Assembly (NCBI RefSeq): GCF_000003195.3
Contig: NC_012879.2
Span: forward strand, 21,176,844-21,240,843
From: Sorghum bicolor
Lineage: Eukaryota > Streptophyta > Magnoliopsida > Poales > Poaceae
Length of the DNA: 64,000 nt
Direction: 5' to 3'
Made by a program: the position numbers and the translations under genes. Positions 32,306 to 43,900 of this stretch are shown piece after piece. Numbering within the stretch: the stretch's first letter is position 1; each line of letters opens with the position of its first letter. The notes under the pieces were generated by a model. It did not search any database, was not told the DNA's origin, and was given only the letters and a program-made list of their open reading frames with translations.

Positions 32306-35050
32306 TTGCTACTAGCTTGTATCTATACTTTTATCTTTTCTTTTATATTCTTTATTGATTTTCTTTACTCTTACCTTATGGAAAACCAAAATTCTAAATC
32401 GATCCATGAGTCTGCAATCCCTTTAGCAACTGACCTTTTACCTTGGGAATCATCACAGCCTATCCAAACATCCCAGTATAAGTTAAGTTCTAGGTTGATT
32501 GCCATGATTCAAAACCTATCTTTTTCGGGAAAGGAAGACGAAAACCCTTACCTTCATATTAGAGATTTTGAGCAAACATGTGATTGTCTTCGCATTGAAG
32601 GCATTTCTGATAAAACTTTACGTTGGAAGCTTTTTCCTTTTTCCTTAAGGGGAGAAGCTAGACAATGGTACAGTCAGAAGGTAAGTCAACAAAAAGGTGA
32701 ATGGGGAGTTTTACGAGCCAACTTTTGTCTAGATTTCTATTCCCTTGACCGTATAGCCGACCTTAGACTCGAAGTCCTATCTTTTAAACAAAAAGATAAT
32801 GAAACTTTGGAAAAATCCTGGAAACGTTTTTCTGATCTTTTAGAATCTGGTCCAAACCTTAATCTTGAAGACCCTGTTCTTTTATTTCACTTTTTTCGAG
32901 GTCTTCAGAAAAATCACAAACAAATGCTACCCACAATGTCTAGAGGTTCTTTCTTTCGCATCGCTGCTGATGAAGCTAGAGTGATCCTAGATAGAATCCT
33001 AGAAGCTGAGATGGATAATACCCTTCATGATGAAACCTACGAAGCCGAAGTAGACACTCTGCCAAATTCTTCATCTACTTTAGCTATCCCAAGTTCTGAG
33101 CCACAAGAGGAAGAAATTCCACCACCGGACTTCATGCTGGATATAGAATCCGATCTTTTTGCCGATTTTGGAAATATTTCAAACTACCATTCTATTGACA
33201 AACCCCAAAACGGCCAGTTTAGCATTTATTTGCCAAGAGAATATCAATTGAGAGAGCTTATCTCAGTAATGAGTAGCGAATGGTTGGAGGAATCAGAGCT
33301 TTCCTCTGATGTGATCCGTTTGGACACACCCTCTATAACTATACGTTGTGCTTATAATTCTGATCGATTTAATGCTCTTTATAATCCTGTTGTGGGGATC
33401 AACATCATGTCTGAATCTTTTGCACTTAAACTATTTAAAAATCTTGTCTTAACCCCCACAACAAAGGTCATAAAGGAATCTTCGGGACGATTAGTCCCCA
33501 GTCTTGGAATTATAAATGTCCTACCTCTTACGGTAGAAGGCTCCATGGTTCATTTGAACTTCTATATCTTTGATACATGGGACTTCGACCTATTGATAGG
33601 ACAACCTTTTAGAAGACTCCTTTATGAAGGTCATACTGGAAAGCTACACATTTCTTTTGGAAAAACTTTTAAATTCCCAATAATAATTTCACACTCCTTA
33701 AACAATAAGGCCGAGTCATATCTTTTGCCTGATCCTATGGAGGAAGTAAAGGCTGCATCTCTAGAGCTTTTAGATGAACCAGACTTAGAAGACGAAACTC
33801 CTTTCTTCACAGAAGAAGAAGATGAACCTTCTGAGCCTGAACCCTTAGATGAGTTTGCAGAAACACCTAGACCCCCCATAGAACTTAAAACTTTACCACC
33901 CGGTCTTACCTATGCTTTCCTAAACAATAATCCAGAGTTCCCTTTGATCATTAGCGATAAACTCACTCAGGATCAAACTCTGCGATTAATGACCATTCTT
34001 GAGAAACATCACTCAGTGTTTGGCTACTCACTCCAAGATCTTACAGGAATCAGTCCTATGATTTGTACCCATCGTATTCCAACAGATCCTTCTGTTACAC
34101 CCTCTCGAGAACCCCAACGTAGACTTAACAACACTATGAGAGAGGTAGTTAAAAAGGAAGTTATAAAGTTGCTGCATGCAGGGATTATATATCCTGTGCC
34201 GCACAGTGAGTGGGTGAGCCCAGTACAAGTTGTGCCTAAAAAGGGAGGCATGACTGTTATTATGAATGAAAAGAACGAGCTAATTCCGCAACGCACCGTC
34301 ACAGGATGGCGGATGTGCATAGACTATAGAAAACTAAACAAAGCCACGAGAAAAGATCACTTTCCTTTACCTTTTATAGATGAGATGCTAGAGCGGTTAG
34401 CAAACCATTCATTCTTTTGTTTCTTAGATGGATATTCAGGGTATCATCAAATCCCGATCCATCCTGATGATCAAAGCAAAACCACTTTTACATGCCCTTA
34501 TGGAACTTATGCTTACCGTAGAATGTCTTTTGGGTTATGTAATGCACCAGCTTCTTTTCAAAGATGCATGATGTCTATATTTTCTGATATGATTGAAGAG
34601 ATTATGGAAGTTTTCATGGATGATTTCTCTGTTTATGGAAAAACTTTTGATAGTTGTCTTGAAAACTTAGACAAGGTTTTGCAAAGATGTGAAGAAAAGC
34701 ACTTAATCCTTAATTGGGAAAAATGTCATTTTATGGTTAGGGAAGGAATAGTGCTGGGACACTTAGTGTCTGAAAGAGGTATTGAGGTAGACAAAGCTAA
34801 AATTGAAGTAATTGAACAACTACCTCCACCTGTAAACATAAAAGGAATTCGAAGCTTTCTTGGCCATGCTGGTTTTTATCGTAGATTCATAAAAGATTTT
34901 TCATTTATTGCTAGACCACTTACTCTTTTGCTAGCCAAGGATGCTCCTTTCGAATTTGATGATGCATGTCTAACATCGTTCAATTTATTAAAGAAAGCAC
35001 TCATCTCTGCACCAATCATTCAACCCCCTGATTGGTCGCTGCCTTTTTGA
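32306..35050 (+). pseudogene. Athila gag-protease-like-RT polyprotein, frameshifted at its end
   Basis: The open frame is 914 codons; the first ATG (32306) would add a hydrophobic leader, so the Met at 32378 (MENQNSKSIHES) is the more likely start. Gag region: YLHIRDFEQTCDCLRI, LFPFSLRGEARQWYSQ, ETLEKSWKRFSDLL. No CCHC knuckle is visible. A protease-like region follows near codon 360, but the catalytic D-S/T-G is not there (ALYNPVVGINIMS) while LLIGQPF remains. RT: VPKKGGMTVI, GWRMCIDYRKLNKATRKDHF, FCFLDGYSGYHQI, FMDDFSVYG (catalytic DD at codons 772-773), SFLGHAGFYRRFIKDF. It stops at 35048 after a run of five T (35042-35046); relatives keep RNase H in the same frame, so a one-base insertion is likely. 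Confidence 0.9.
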
Positions 35051-35054
35051 AATT

Positions 35055-36773
35055 ATGTGTGATGCTAGTGATTATGCTGTGGGGGCAGTATTGGGACAAA
35101 CTAAAGATAAGAAGCATCATGCAATTGCTTATGCCAGTAAAACTTTGACAGGAGCTCAACTTAACTATGCAACCACTGAAAAAGAGCTTCTGGCTGTTGT
35201 CTTTGCCATTGATAAATTTAGATCTTATTTAGTTGGAGCTAAAATAATTGTTTACACTGATCATGCTGCACTAAAATATTTGCTCACTAAAAAAGATGCT
35301 AAACCTCGCCTGATTAGATGGATCTTATTACTCCAAGAATTTGACTTAGAAATAAAAGATAAAAAAGGAGTAGAAAATTCTGTTGCTGATCACTTGTCTA
35401 GAATGTATTTTAAGAGTCCACAGGAAACCCCCATCAATGATTCACTCCGGGACGACATGCTCTACAGGATTAACAGGTCTGACCCCTGGTATACAGATAT
35501 TGTTAATTTTATGGTTTCAGGGTATGTACCACCAGGAGCAAACAAGAAGAAGCTTATTCAAGAAAGTCGTTCACATATATGGGATGAGCCATACCTCTTC
35601 CGAGTATGCTCTGATGGCTTACTTAGGAGATGTGTGACCACTGAGGAAGGATGGAAGATCATCGACAGATGTCATTCATCACCATATGGAGGTCACTATG
35701 GAGCATTCCGTACACATTCAAAGATCTGGCAGTGTGGATTCTACTGGCCTACAATGTATGAAGACACGAGGCAATATATCAGAAGATGTGGGCCATGTCA
35801 AAGGCACGGAAACATAAATACAAGGGATGCAATGCCACTCACCAACAACCTTCAGATTGAGCTCTTTGATGTCTGGGGAATAGACTACATGGGTCCATTT
35901 TCTCCATCAAAGAAGTGCGAGTACATCTTGGTGGCAGTTGACTATGTCTCCAAGTGGGTAGAGGCATTACCTTGCAAGCATGCCGACAACGTCAGTTCAA
36001 AGAGGATGTTTGAAGAAATTATATTTCCAAGATTTGGAGTCCCCAGAGTAGTGATAAGTGATGGAGGAGCACACTTCATCGACAAATGCTTCAAGCAATA
36101 TCTATCCAGACATGGAATCCGTCACAACGTCGCTACCCCCTATCATCCTCAGACAAGTGGCCAAGCAGAAACTTCCAACAAACAAATCAAGAATATTCTT
36201 CAGAAGACAGTAAATGAAATGGGAACGGCGTGGAAAGACAAGTTACCTGATGCACTCTGGGCATACCGGACAGCATACAAGACCCCAATTGGGATGTCTC
36301 CATATCAATTGGTGTACGGGAAGACTTGCCATCTACCTGTTGAACTAGAGTTCAAAGCACACTGGGCCATAAAGAGATGGAATATGGACCTAGATGTTGC
36401 TGGAGATTATAGAAGAATGCAACTATCAGAATTGGAAGAATGGCGAGAGAAGGCATATCACAATTTAAAGATCTACAAAGAAAGAGACAAAAGGTGGCAT
36501 GACAAGAGAATCAAGAAGAAGGAGTTCACACCCGGAGATAAGGTATTACTTTTTAATTCCAGGGTGAAGCTTTTCGGGCATGGAAAACTTCGGAGCAAAT
36601 GGGAAGGACCATTCAAGGTAATCAATTCATCATCCCACGGAGCTATCACACTTCAAAATAGCGAAGGTACGTTATTCAAGGTAAATGGTCAACGTCTTAA
36701 ATTATTTTTAGAGCCCAATGAAGAATTTGAAGAAATAGACGTAGTCCATTTTTACCTTCCCATGGAGAATTAG
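35055..36773 (+). CDS. Athila RNase H and integrase
   Basis: 572 codons, intact. RNase [45 protein letters not shown] and NSVADHLSR give the four acidic residues. Integrase: zinc-binding H-H ([11 protein letters not shown]) and C-C ([10 protein letters not shown]), then catalytic Asp in WGIDYMG, Asp in ISDGGAHF and Glu in SGQAETSN, and a [13 protein letters not shown] block near the C terminus. No chromodomain is seen, as is usual for Athila. The frame is shifted from the preceding RT frame; in relatives both form one polyprotein, so this part would not be made as a normal fusion unless frameshifting occurs. Confidence 0.92.
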   Translation: MCDASDYAVGAVLGQTKDKKHHAIAYASKTLTGAQLNYATTEKELLAVVFAIDKFRSYLVGAKIIVYTDHAALKYLLTKKDAKPRLIRWILLLQEFDLEIKDKKGVENSVADHLSRMYFKSPQETPINDSLRDDMLYRINRSDPWYTDIVNFMVSGYVPPGANKKKLIQESRSHIWDEPYLFRVCSDGLLRRCVTTEEGWKIIDRCHSSPYGGHYGAFRTHSKIWQCGFYWPTMYEDTRQYIRRCGPCQRHGNINTRDAMPLTNNLQIELFDVWGIDYMGPFSPSKKCEYILVAVDYVSKWVEALPCKHADNVSSKRMFEEIIFPRFGVPRVVISDGGAHFIDKCFKQYLSRHGIRHNVATPYHPQTSGQAETSNKQIKNILQKTVNEMGTAWKDKLPDALWAYRTAYKTPIGMSPYQLVYGKTCHLPVELEFKAHWAIKRWNMDLDVAGDYRRMQLSELEEWREKAYHNLKIYKERDKRWHDKRIKKKEFTPGDKVLLFNSRVKLFGHGKLRSKWEGPFKVINSSSHGAITLQNSEGTLFKVNGQRLKLFLEPNEEFEEIDVVHFYLPMEN

Positions 36774-37177
36774 AGCCCGACACTTTTGGTCTGATGGTTT
36801 TGGGTCATATATATATTTTTCTAAATAATTCCGCATCTAGAAACACGCTCGGAGAAGTGGGCCCACAGAGGGGCCAGAAAGAGGGCGGGCGCCCAGATCA
36901 AGTGGGTGGGCGCCCAGCCCCTGTTCCCCCTCGGTGCCGACTTTCTCTGTTATGGAAAATGCACTTAGGGTGATTCGAATAATCCCTCAGATGGAAAGTT
37001 TTCCACGCACGTCGACGGGAGCAACCCAAACAACCTATAGAGGCACCCTTTTGACCCCTATATAAACAGACCCCTGACCTCAGTTTTCAAACACCAAGCC
37101 ACCAAGCTTTCTCTCCTTCAATTAGAGCTTGATTAGCTCTCCTTCAATGAAAATTTGATTAGTTCCTTGCTGCTCCA
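36774..37177 (+). promoter_or_regulatory. Promoter-like module before the extra ORF
   Basis: Two motifs, GGGCGGGCGCCC (36883-36894) and GGGTGGGCGCCC (36904-36915), lie 21 bp apart and are the reverse complement of the GGGCGCCCGCCC pair of the LTR, which has the same 21-bp spacing. Then comes CTATATAAACAGACCCC (37058-37074), nearly the same as CTATATAAGCAGACCCC of the right Athila LTR, about 110 bp before the ATG of the next ORF. I infer an internal promoter that drives the 3' ORF separately. Confidence 0.6.
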
Positions 37178-37807
37178 ATGGCCGAGAAGTACCACGATGA
37201 TTGGGAAGTCGTCCCCTTCAACCTCAACATGGAGCCTGTGGAAGACCCCGATGCCCGTGCTCTCGTCCCGGCCAACACAGAGCGACAGCTAGAAGCCATG
37301 CCATTACGCCAACGTAGCTCCACCCAATCTTACCATGCTCAACCAGTTCTCACCGCACCGCCACAACCCCTACTCCTCAAAGGATCATCATCCAAGACAA
37401 AGACCACTATCAAGGTGCCAATCGGCACAAGGATCCTTCCACCTAGACCCAATGAGAGGGTCGTTGGAGTCAAGACCAACCGGAGCGGCGAGATCAGCAG
37501 TATTCGCTACACTACAGAGGAGGAAAGGCCTTACTTTGAAGGGATTAGAGCAGCCAAAGTCCGTTTCATCCCTCCAAAGGCAGCCCCAAAGCACTCTCTC
37601 AATGCTTTTGAGACACCTCCCAAGCGTCGCAAGACTATAATGGATATTGATGAGGAAGTTCGCAGGCTAGACAGAGTTATCATAGATCTCCAGTCCTCGA
37701 TTAATTCCCTTACTAGGCAGCTCTCTAACCACAACACTATTATACTAGGCCTTAGGCAGGATCTTGCCAGTGCCAACAAGAAGATCAAGGAATTAGAGCG
37801 CCGCTAA
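37178..37807 (+). CDS. Unknown 209-residue protein after integrase (extra ORF)
   Basis: Complete frame of 209 codons in the position where some Athila elements carry an env-like gene, but no signal peptide or membrane segment is visible. The N-terminal half is acidic and Pro/Ser-rich; a basic motif PPKRRK near codon 150 could be a nuclear localisation signal; from codon 160 the heptad-rich sequence (VRRLDRVIIDLQSSINSL, then LRQDLASANKKIKELERR) predicts a coiled coil up to the C terminus. The start (CCAATGGCC, 37178) has a good context and lies about 110 bp after a TATA box. I do not recognise the family. Multimerisation and nuclear location are inferences. Confidence 0.75.
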   Translation: MAEKYHDDWEVVPFNLNMEPVEDPDARALVPANTERQLEAMPLRQRSSTQSYHAQPVLTAPPQPLLLKGSSSKTKTTIKVPIGTRILPPRPNERVVGVKTNRSGEISSIRYTTEEERPYFEGIRAAKVRFIPPKAAPKHSLNAFETPPKRRKTIMDIDEEVRRLDRVIIDLQSSINSLTRQLSNHNTIILGLRQDLASANKKIKELERR

Positions 37808-37955
37808 GTTATTTAGATTAGACCTTGAGGCAATGCATCTTAGTTATCTATCTTTAAATTCGGTTTAGGTTTACTATCATCAGTTTGCTATTATCATCAG
37901 TTTGTTATCAGTTTGCTACTAGTCTTTTGTAATAAATGCCTCAAGATTAATAAAG

Positions 37956-37957
<2 letters not shown>

Positions 37958-38053
<96 letters not shown>
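37958..38053 (+). repeat. (TTA)n microsatellite, about 32 units
   Basis: An uninterrupted TTA/ATT run of about 96 bp in the 3' non-coding part of the central Athila, soon after the stop of the extra ORF. An open frame through it (poly-Tyr) is an artefact of the repeat. Confidence 0.95.
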
Positions 38054-39171
38054 GTCTTGTGTGTCTCTACTTTATTTTTGTACAAGAAAGTAGAAAACAT
38101 GTATGGGGGAGATCCCTCGACATGCCAAACACACTCCGACTACACCACTCCACGATTCAGGTACACACTCTGCACACTTTACACATACATATATTTTGGA
38201 TTATGCAGATTATTGTTTTCGACATGATAAAATAAAAAGATTAAAATATTTCTAATCATGATTAATCTCAATCTGTGATATTTCCTGAAAACTTACAATT
38301 ATTGAAAATCATTTTAAAACCCTGTGTCACTTAAGTCAATATGGAATATGTGATGGTAGAGTATGAGTTTCTTATTCTTGATATCATTGTTGCTTGGAGA
38401 ATTTATTTCAAAATAAAATTCTAGCTACCATCCTCAGTGTTTTATGCCTGATAAGACTGAAAATATTAATTATGATTATAAAAGCTATCTACTCTGTATT
38501 GAGTTTGTTCAAAATGAGTTAGACCCTTGTTGAGAGATTTATCATGCTCCTAAGATCAAGACATTATTTCAGAAAGATTCACTCTTCCGAAGTATTATTG
38601 CATTAGAGGCATGGGCTATGCAAAAATAAAAAAAAAATATTTCGAGGAAATAAAAAGGAGCAAGTGCTCGACAACCTCGCAGAAAAAATGGACAAGTGTC
38701 CGGCAGTAGAATTAGGGGTACCTCGGTATCCACTTAAAAAAATGATAGCCCATGGTCCCTCTAATAAGCAATATGCCAGCAAGAGTTGACAAAGATTTTA
38801 ATTTCCAAAGTCTTTGATCTAAGAGTATGACATTCCCCTCCTCGGATCTCGTTTTGATCAGGCAACAAATGCAAAGTAAGTATGCTTGAGAATTTTTGCA
38901 AAAATAAAACAGCCTCAGTGAGATATATAAAAGATAATGAGTGATCTGAGAGAACCTATGAGGATAAAAGGTATGCTAACTTTCTTTCAAAAATATACAA
39001 AAACTCCAAGTGACAGGATTGAGAAGAAAGGATGTTTACTCTTAACCATAAACTTCCCTGACTATGGTACACAGTGGAATTTTTAACACCCTGCAATTAT
39101 AAAGAGAATGTTTTAAATGTTTACCCCATATATTGTTCTTAACCATCCTTTTCTCGAGGACGAGTAAAAGT
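38054..39171 (+). other. 3' non-coding region of the central Athila
   Basis: AT-rich sequence with no open frame above about 60 codons and no domain. Plant Athila elements usually have a long non-coding stretch between the last ORF and the PPT, so this fits. It ends with CTCGAGGACGAGTAAAAG (39153-39170) just upstream of the PPT. Confidence 0.6.
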
Positions 39172-39188
39172 CTAAGTATGGGGGTATT
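39172..39188 (+). other. Polypurine tract of the central Athila
   Basis: CTAAGTATGGGGGTATT directly before the 3' LTR at 39189. Confidence 0.85.
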
Positions 39189-40421
39189 TGTTGACGGTTC
39201 TTAAGTATCAATTTTAATTATCAAATAAACAAGAGAAAGGACCAATATGCAACCAACACCTAGAATTAGGGTTTGATCTGACAGAATTCCACGAGTTTAG
39301 TTGATTATCTGTTTCTGCAGGGGGTTATCAGGAAATAAGGGAGAAAGGCCCACATGTCGGGATTACATAGAGATATCAACGCACCGCGGAATTTTCTACC
39401 ATCTAGAAGACTCCAGAAGCCACGAGACCGAAGCGGAGGCGAAACGGGGCCAGGCCCAGGGCGCCCGCCCTGAGGACCTGGGCGCCTGCCCCCTGCTGGA
39501 GCCAGATCAGGACTCTCTTCGCTCGGGATATTCCACCGACCTATTGGATCAAGAAAAACATAGTACCACCTCGCCTATCGACCCAAAAACGCATAGAAGG
39601 GGATGACTATATAAGGAGACCCCCTTGGCCCCTGGAGAAGACATGAAGAAATTATCATAGAGATTGAGGGGTGCCCTCGAAGGAAAACCTCTTCTCTAAT
39701 TAATATTTCTTTTAGGCTTAGCAACCAATGTAAGGTAGAAATAGATCTTCTAGTTTCTACTAGATTGAGAGAGATAGAGTGGAGGTGTAGATTGGAGGAA
39801 GCCCGGCTTGTCGGTGTCTACTCCAAGCTTGTACCTGCGGGATCAAGTTCTCCTAACCCGAAGCTTGCTCCTAGGATTCTTTAGTAATTCGACTTCTAAA
39901 TTCTAGTAAGTTCTTGTTTTATTGTTCTTATGGTTTATGAGTTTACTTTAATCTCTTCGCGTAGAGTTTAGAGTAATCATTGCTGGCGTAAACGTGGTGT
40001 TTAGGCTAGGGTACTCATAGATATTCCCTGACTAGCTGGACCGTGGTAGTAGTGAGGAACGTGACAATTCCGAGCTACCTTTGTAGATCACATCTCGTTA
40101 GCAGGAAGGATAGGGTTTATAGGTGCGGGTCGAACATCCTTTGTGTTGTCTAGATTCCGTTAGCCTCCCCATTAGAACAGTAGATCATCCTTACCAAGGT
40201 TAGAAGGAGACTACGGTTGCAGTCTTCTCTATTTATCACTCACATCGAAAGACATTCTTTGTGCCTAAAGGTTAGTAGTAATAGACCGGTTAGTCAGATG
40301 CACTCATTCTCCTAGTCGTAAAAAAATAAATACGATACTCTGGATAATTTCTCGGGTGAAGTGCTCACCGATATCCGTGCGCTTGCGGATCAATTCCTTA
40401 TTGCGTTCCCAAATATCAACA
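39189..40421 (+). repeat. 3' LTR of the central Athila
   Basis: 1233 bp, TGTTGACGG to ATATCAACA with 6-bp inverted ends. GGGCGCCCGCCC at 39459 and a mutated GGGCGCCTGCCC at 39480. TATA at 39607. Polyadenylation would be expected within it, but I cannot locate the exact signal. Confidence 0.95.
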
Positions 40422-40769
40422 GTAATGATGCCTTTTTGTAATTAGTTCTCTCAATTTGGTCACCGACCGTTGAAGTCGAACAACCCTGGCCCGATTCTTC
40501 CGCAGATTCCTCGAATTCCTCAACCTCCCAAACTGGACATCTCCACTTTATTCGCCCATCGGCAATATTACCGTTAGAGGGAGCTGCCGATGGACCGACC
40601 AGGAGATCTTGCACAGTGAAATATCCCCAAAACCACGACCGCCTGCTGTCAAATCACCTGTGCAATCCCTTGATTATCGTGCGAACAGTTACCATATCCA
40701 TCTGAACACCCTCGGATTTTACGGATGCGGCAAAGAGATAAGTCAGATTTGCCCCTACCCGTTTTGTCC

Positions 40770-40777
40770 TATAAATA
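40770..40777 (+). promoter_or_regulatory. TATA box of the antisense mobile-domain gene
   Basis: TATAAATA about 160 bp before the ATG at 40928, followed by a pyrimidine-rich leader. It lies inside the Tat element and is read opposite to its pol genes. Sequence between 40427 and 40769 shows no gene. Confidence 0.55.
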
Positions 40778-40927
40778 CTTCCTTCTCGGGTACTCCTTCT
40801 CCATCTTGTCATTCTACAGCCCAAAACTTACTCTCACGGCGGCGGCAGCACCTGAGGTTTCCAAGATCTCCAACGAAGGCCTTTCTCCACCAACTCCAAA
40901 GTTTTCGATCATCTCCCTTGCGAGGAA

Positions 40928-43900
40928 ATGGCCATCAACTTCGCTGTTCCTGAGGTCAGTTCACCACCCCGTCTTTTGTACTTTTATCATATCCCTGTTC
41001 ATCCGCAATTCATCTTACTGAACATTCCTCTCCTTTTTCATTTGTTCTTCTTTTCTCCTTAAAAAACTTCTAGGATTTGTCCAATAAGATTGTCATCCCT
41101 ACCGATCAACCACACCTCCAATGTCTCGGCCCGCTAGGGAACCTAGATCCCACCGATCTGATAAACGCAGAGACAAACAGAATTCCTTTTAGAGCCAAAA
41201 ATTTTTCTCTAGATCTATGGAAAGATGCCTTCCGTTCCTAGCCCACTCCTACCAAGGGATGGAAGGATTGGTTCTTGAGAGTCAGCCATTCAAATGAATT
41301 TCAATGGGGCGAGCAAAACTGGACCAGTGCATTAGGCTGTCTCTTGCCGATATGGATAGGAATGAATCACTGTTGATTGCTGCATCATATTTCTGGTCAG
41401 ACACACTTAATGCTTTTGTTTTCGGCCATGGCCCTGCTTCTCCCACTCTTGCCGATGTGCTTATGCTCACTGGATTAGATGTATCCATTGCCGATAGTAG
41501 TCACATATTTGACTCCAAACCTAACGCTAAGGTGGAAACTCGCTCTATCGGTGGTTGGTCTGGATACATTCAGAAGTACCGTAGAACAGGGCCTGTCAAC
41601 ATAAAGGAACAGACTACCTTCCTGAACATGTGGTTGGACAAATTTGTATTCTGCGGTCGATCGGCAGGGCCAACCTCTGTCTACCTATCGGCAGCAGAGA
41701 GATTAGCTCACGGTGGCCGATTTCCCCTCGGCCGATACCTGCTTGGCTCTGCCTATCACCTTCTCCACCAAGTAGCCAAGAAACTTCTGCTCGGCGAGCC
41801 CATCGGCAACTTAGGGCGCCCTTGGTGGTTCATCAACATGTGGCTTAGTCTCCATATGCACAAACACCCGGAATTCAACCTCTTTGCACAGTGTTTCCCC
41901 AGGGATATAGCAGAGGATCATGAGTTAGATGAAGAAGAATCGGCAACCCGTCCCCCATTAAACTATGGTGAAGATGTCATAGTCTTGCCTAGTACTAGAG
42001 GCAATGGAGATCAAGTCAGCCGATTCTTTCAGACTCTTTATGAGGGTCTGACCAAAGAACAGCAAGCATAGATGCCTTATGAAGATCCAGACACCAGATT
42101 CCCTCTGACTTTTCACCCCTTCGACGATGCTCTCAATAAAGACCATGATGTGATGATGGAAATTATCACTCCAAGAGCCATACCAATAAACTTCTTCGGC
42201 AGTGGGAAAGCCTCCAACCAGACCTATGAATTCTACAACCCATCGGCACTAGCTCGTCAACTAGCTTTCGATCAGCTGCCAATTGCACTTTGTTATGCTG
42301 ATGTGATAAAACCTAGGGAAACCATTACTAGTCTTCTCGAGTGGACCAGAATAGCTCAACTGCCACCAAACGCCGATACAGATGCCGATCTATGAGATTG
42401 GATCCTGGCCCTCTTCATCACTCAGGCATACAAACAATGGTGGGAAGAATGGAAAGAGCACCTATTCTGCAGATCGGCTCTTACATACCGTGGCATGATT
42501 GACCCTCAATACAAAGTCCCCGATAACACTGTAAGTATATTTAAACCGATGTTTCAATCCTTTCACTTTTACTTCCATCGGTAACTCACTTTCTGTGTTA
42601 TATTATAGGTTGATAATACACCCCCATTGGTCAGCAGGAGTGGTAAGCCGATTGAGCTCCTTCTATCGGGTCCGATTTCTTTGATTGGCAACAACGCTCC
42701 AACCCTGGCTGCCATAATGCATCGGGGTGTGCATCTCAAGAAAGTTACCACCAAGCGGGCGAAGATATCCCCATCGGTAGCTGCCTCTACCCTAGCACAA
42801 GCCTTCAAGGTAAATTTTCGAATTCTTCTACTCATACCGATTATATTCTTATACTTATTGGACTTGTACTCATAAACTTCTCACTGTTGTACTAGCACAC
42901 CGGTACGTCGACAAAAACCATAAGTATGACTGTCGATGCACCCCAGTCCAGTCAACCGAAGAGAAAAGATACCAAGAGTACCAGATTACAAGCAAAATGC
43001 TAGAGAACAACGACGCCTTCTCCTCCCCCAGTATCTCCAATCCTAGTAGAATCATCCCCTTCTTCTCCAGAAACCCAGACTCAGCAGATTCCATCTCCCC
43101 CTCAATTACAAGAAGAACCCCAAGTGGAAGAACTCCAGCCAGAGGTACCTCAGCCAGAAGAAATACCGACTGATGTACACGAGCAGACCACCGATCCAGC
43201 AAGCCTAATCATAGCATCGGTAGTCTCCTCGATTCAGACAAGCACTGCGCCCCCTCAAGGCAATATACTTTCCATTTACTGCCGATGAACCTATTTTTCC
43301 ACTTTACTAATCACTTCTGTCAATATTTCAGCTGACATAGTTTCATCGGCGATTCCAGCCGATCAGCCCGTGGTTCCATCGGCGTCATCTAGTTAGAGGC
43401 GAGAGATGGCCCTGAAACAAGTAAGTTACCCAATCTTTATCTGTATTGTTTATCAATGCTTGATCATAGAATAACTCATTTTATTTTTCCTTTTCAGGAA
43501 CAGGACTCTCCTGACAGCCTGTTCTCCTTTGCCATCGACATCTCTGAAGATGAAGGCGAGGAGGCAAGTTCTTCACGAGCTATTGGAATCTCATAGGCAG
43601 AAATCAGAGCAAAGTTAGAAGAATTGTCGGCCCTCCTTCATCAAGACACGGCCCAATTGGTCGACGACTCAGATCCAGCCAAGGCCTTGTTCAAGACTCT
43701 CAGAGGTCAAATCCCTGCCGATGCCGATGAAGTCCTTTTTTCAGGCTGCACACTTAGAGAGTCGTCAGCTGCAGTATCAAAAGGCTGCCCAACGTCTTGC
43801 CGATAGAGCTGCTCACGCTCAACTCTCAGAGGAGATGATGAAAGTGAAGCTCCTTGCCAATGAGAAGCATAAGAGCATCAGCATCCTAAAATCCTCAGGA

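Larger units (their letters stand above)
31018..40421 (+). mobile_element. Athila-like LTR retrotransposon, nearly complete
   Basis: Two LTRs of identical length (31018-32250 and 39189-40421, 1233 bp each) differ at about 17 positions by eye. Flanks GAAAT (31013-31017) and GTAAT (40422-40426) are a 5-bp target duplication with one change. Between them: tRNA-Asp PBS, a gag-protease-RT frame, an RNase H-integrase frame, a promoter-like module, an extra ORF, a TTA repeat and a PPT. The RT (MMSIFSDMIE, FMDDFSVYG) is clearly of the Athila branch. It is the least decayed element of the window and lies in the Tat element upstream of its 3' LTR. Confidence 0.95.

Noticed and set aside
35042..35050. 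Programmed frameshift signal between RT and RNase H
   Set aside because: No pseudoknot or usual slippery heptamer is evident and relatives keep a single frame; a simple one-base insertion explains it. Kept only as a question.
37913..38227. Open frame with a poly-tyrosine tract
   Set aside because: Product of the TTA microsatellite.
31018..40421. Endogenous pararetrovirus (caulimovirid)
   Set aside because: LTRs, tRNA-Asp PBS, PPT, integrase and 5-bp target duplication show an LTR retrotransposon; no movement-protein or coat motifs are present.
41304..42071. Host gene (mobile-domain protein) outside transposons
   Set aside because: It lies between the PPT and integrase of the Tat element, whose LTRs and target duplication enclose it, and it shares the element's hexamer lattice.
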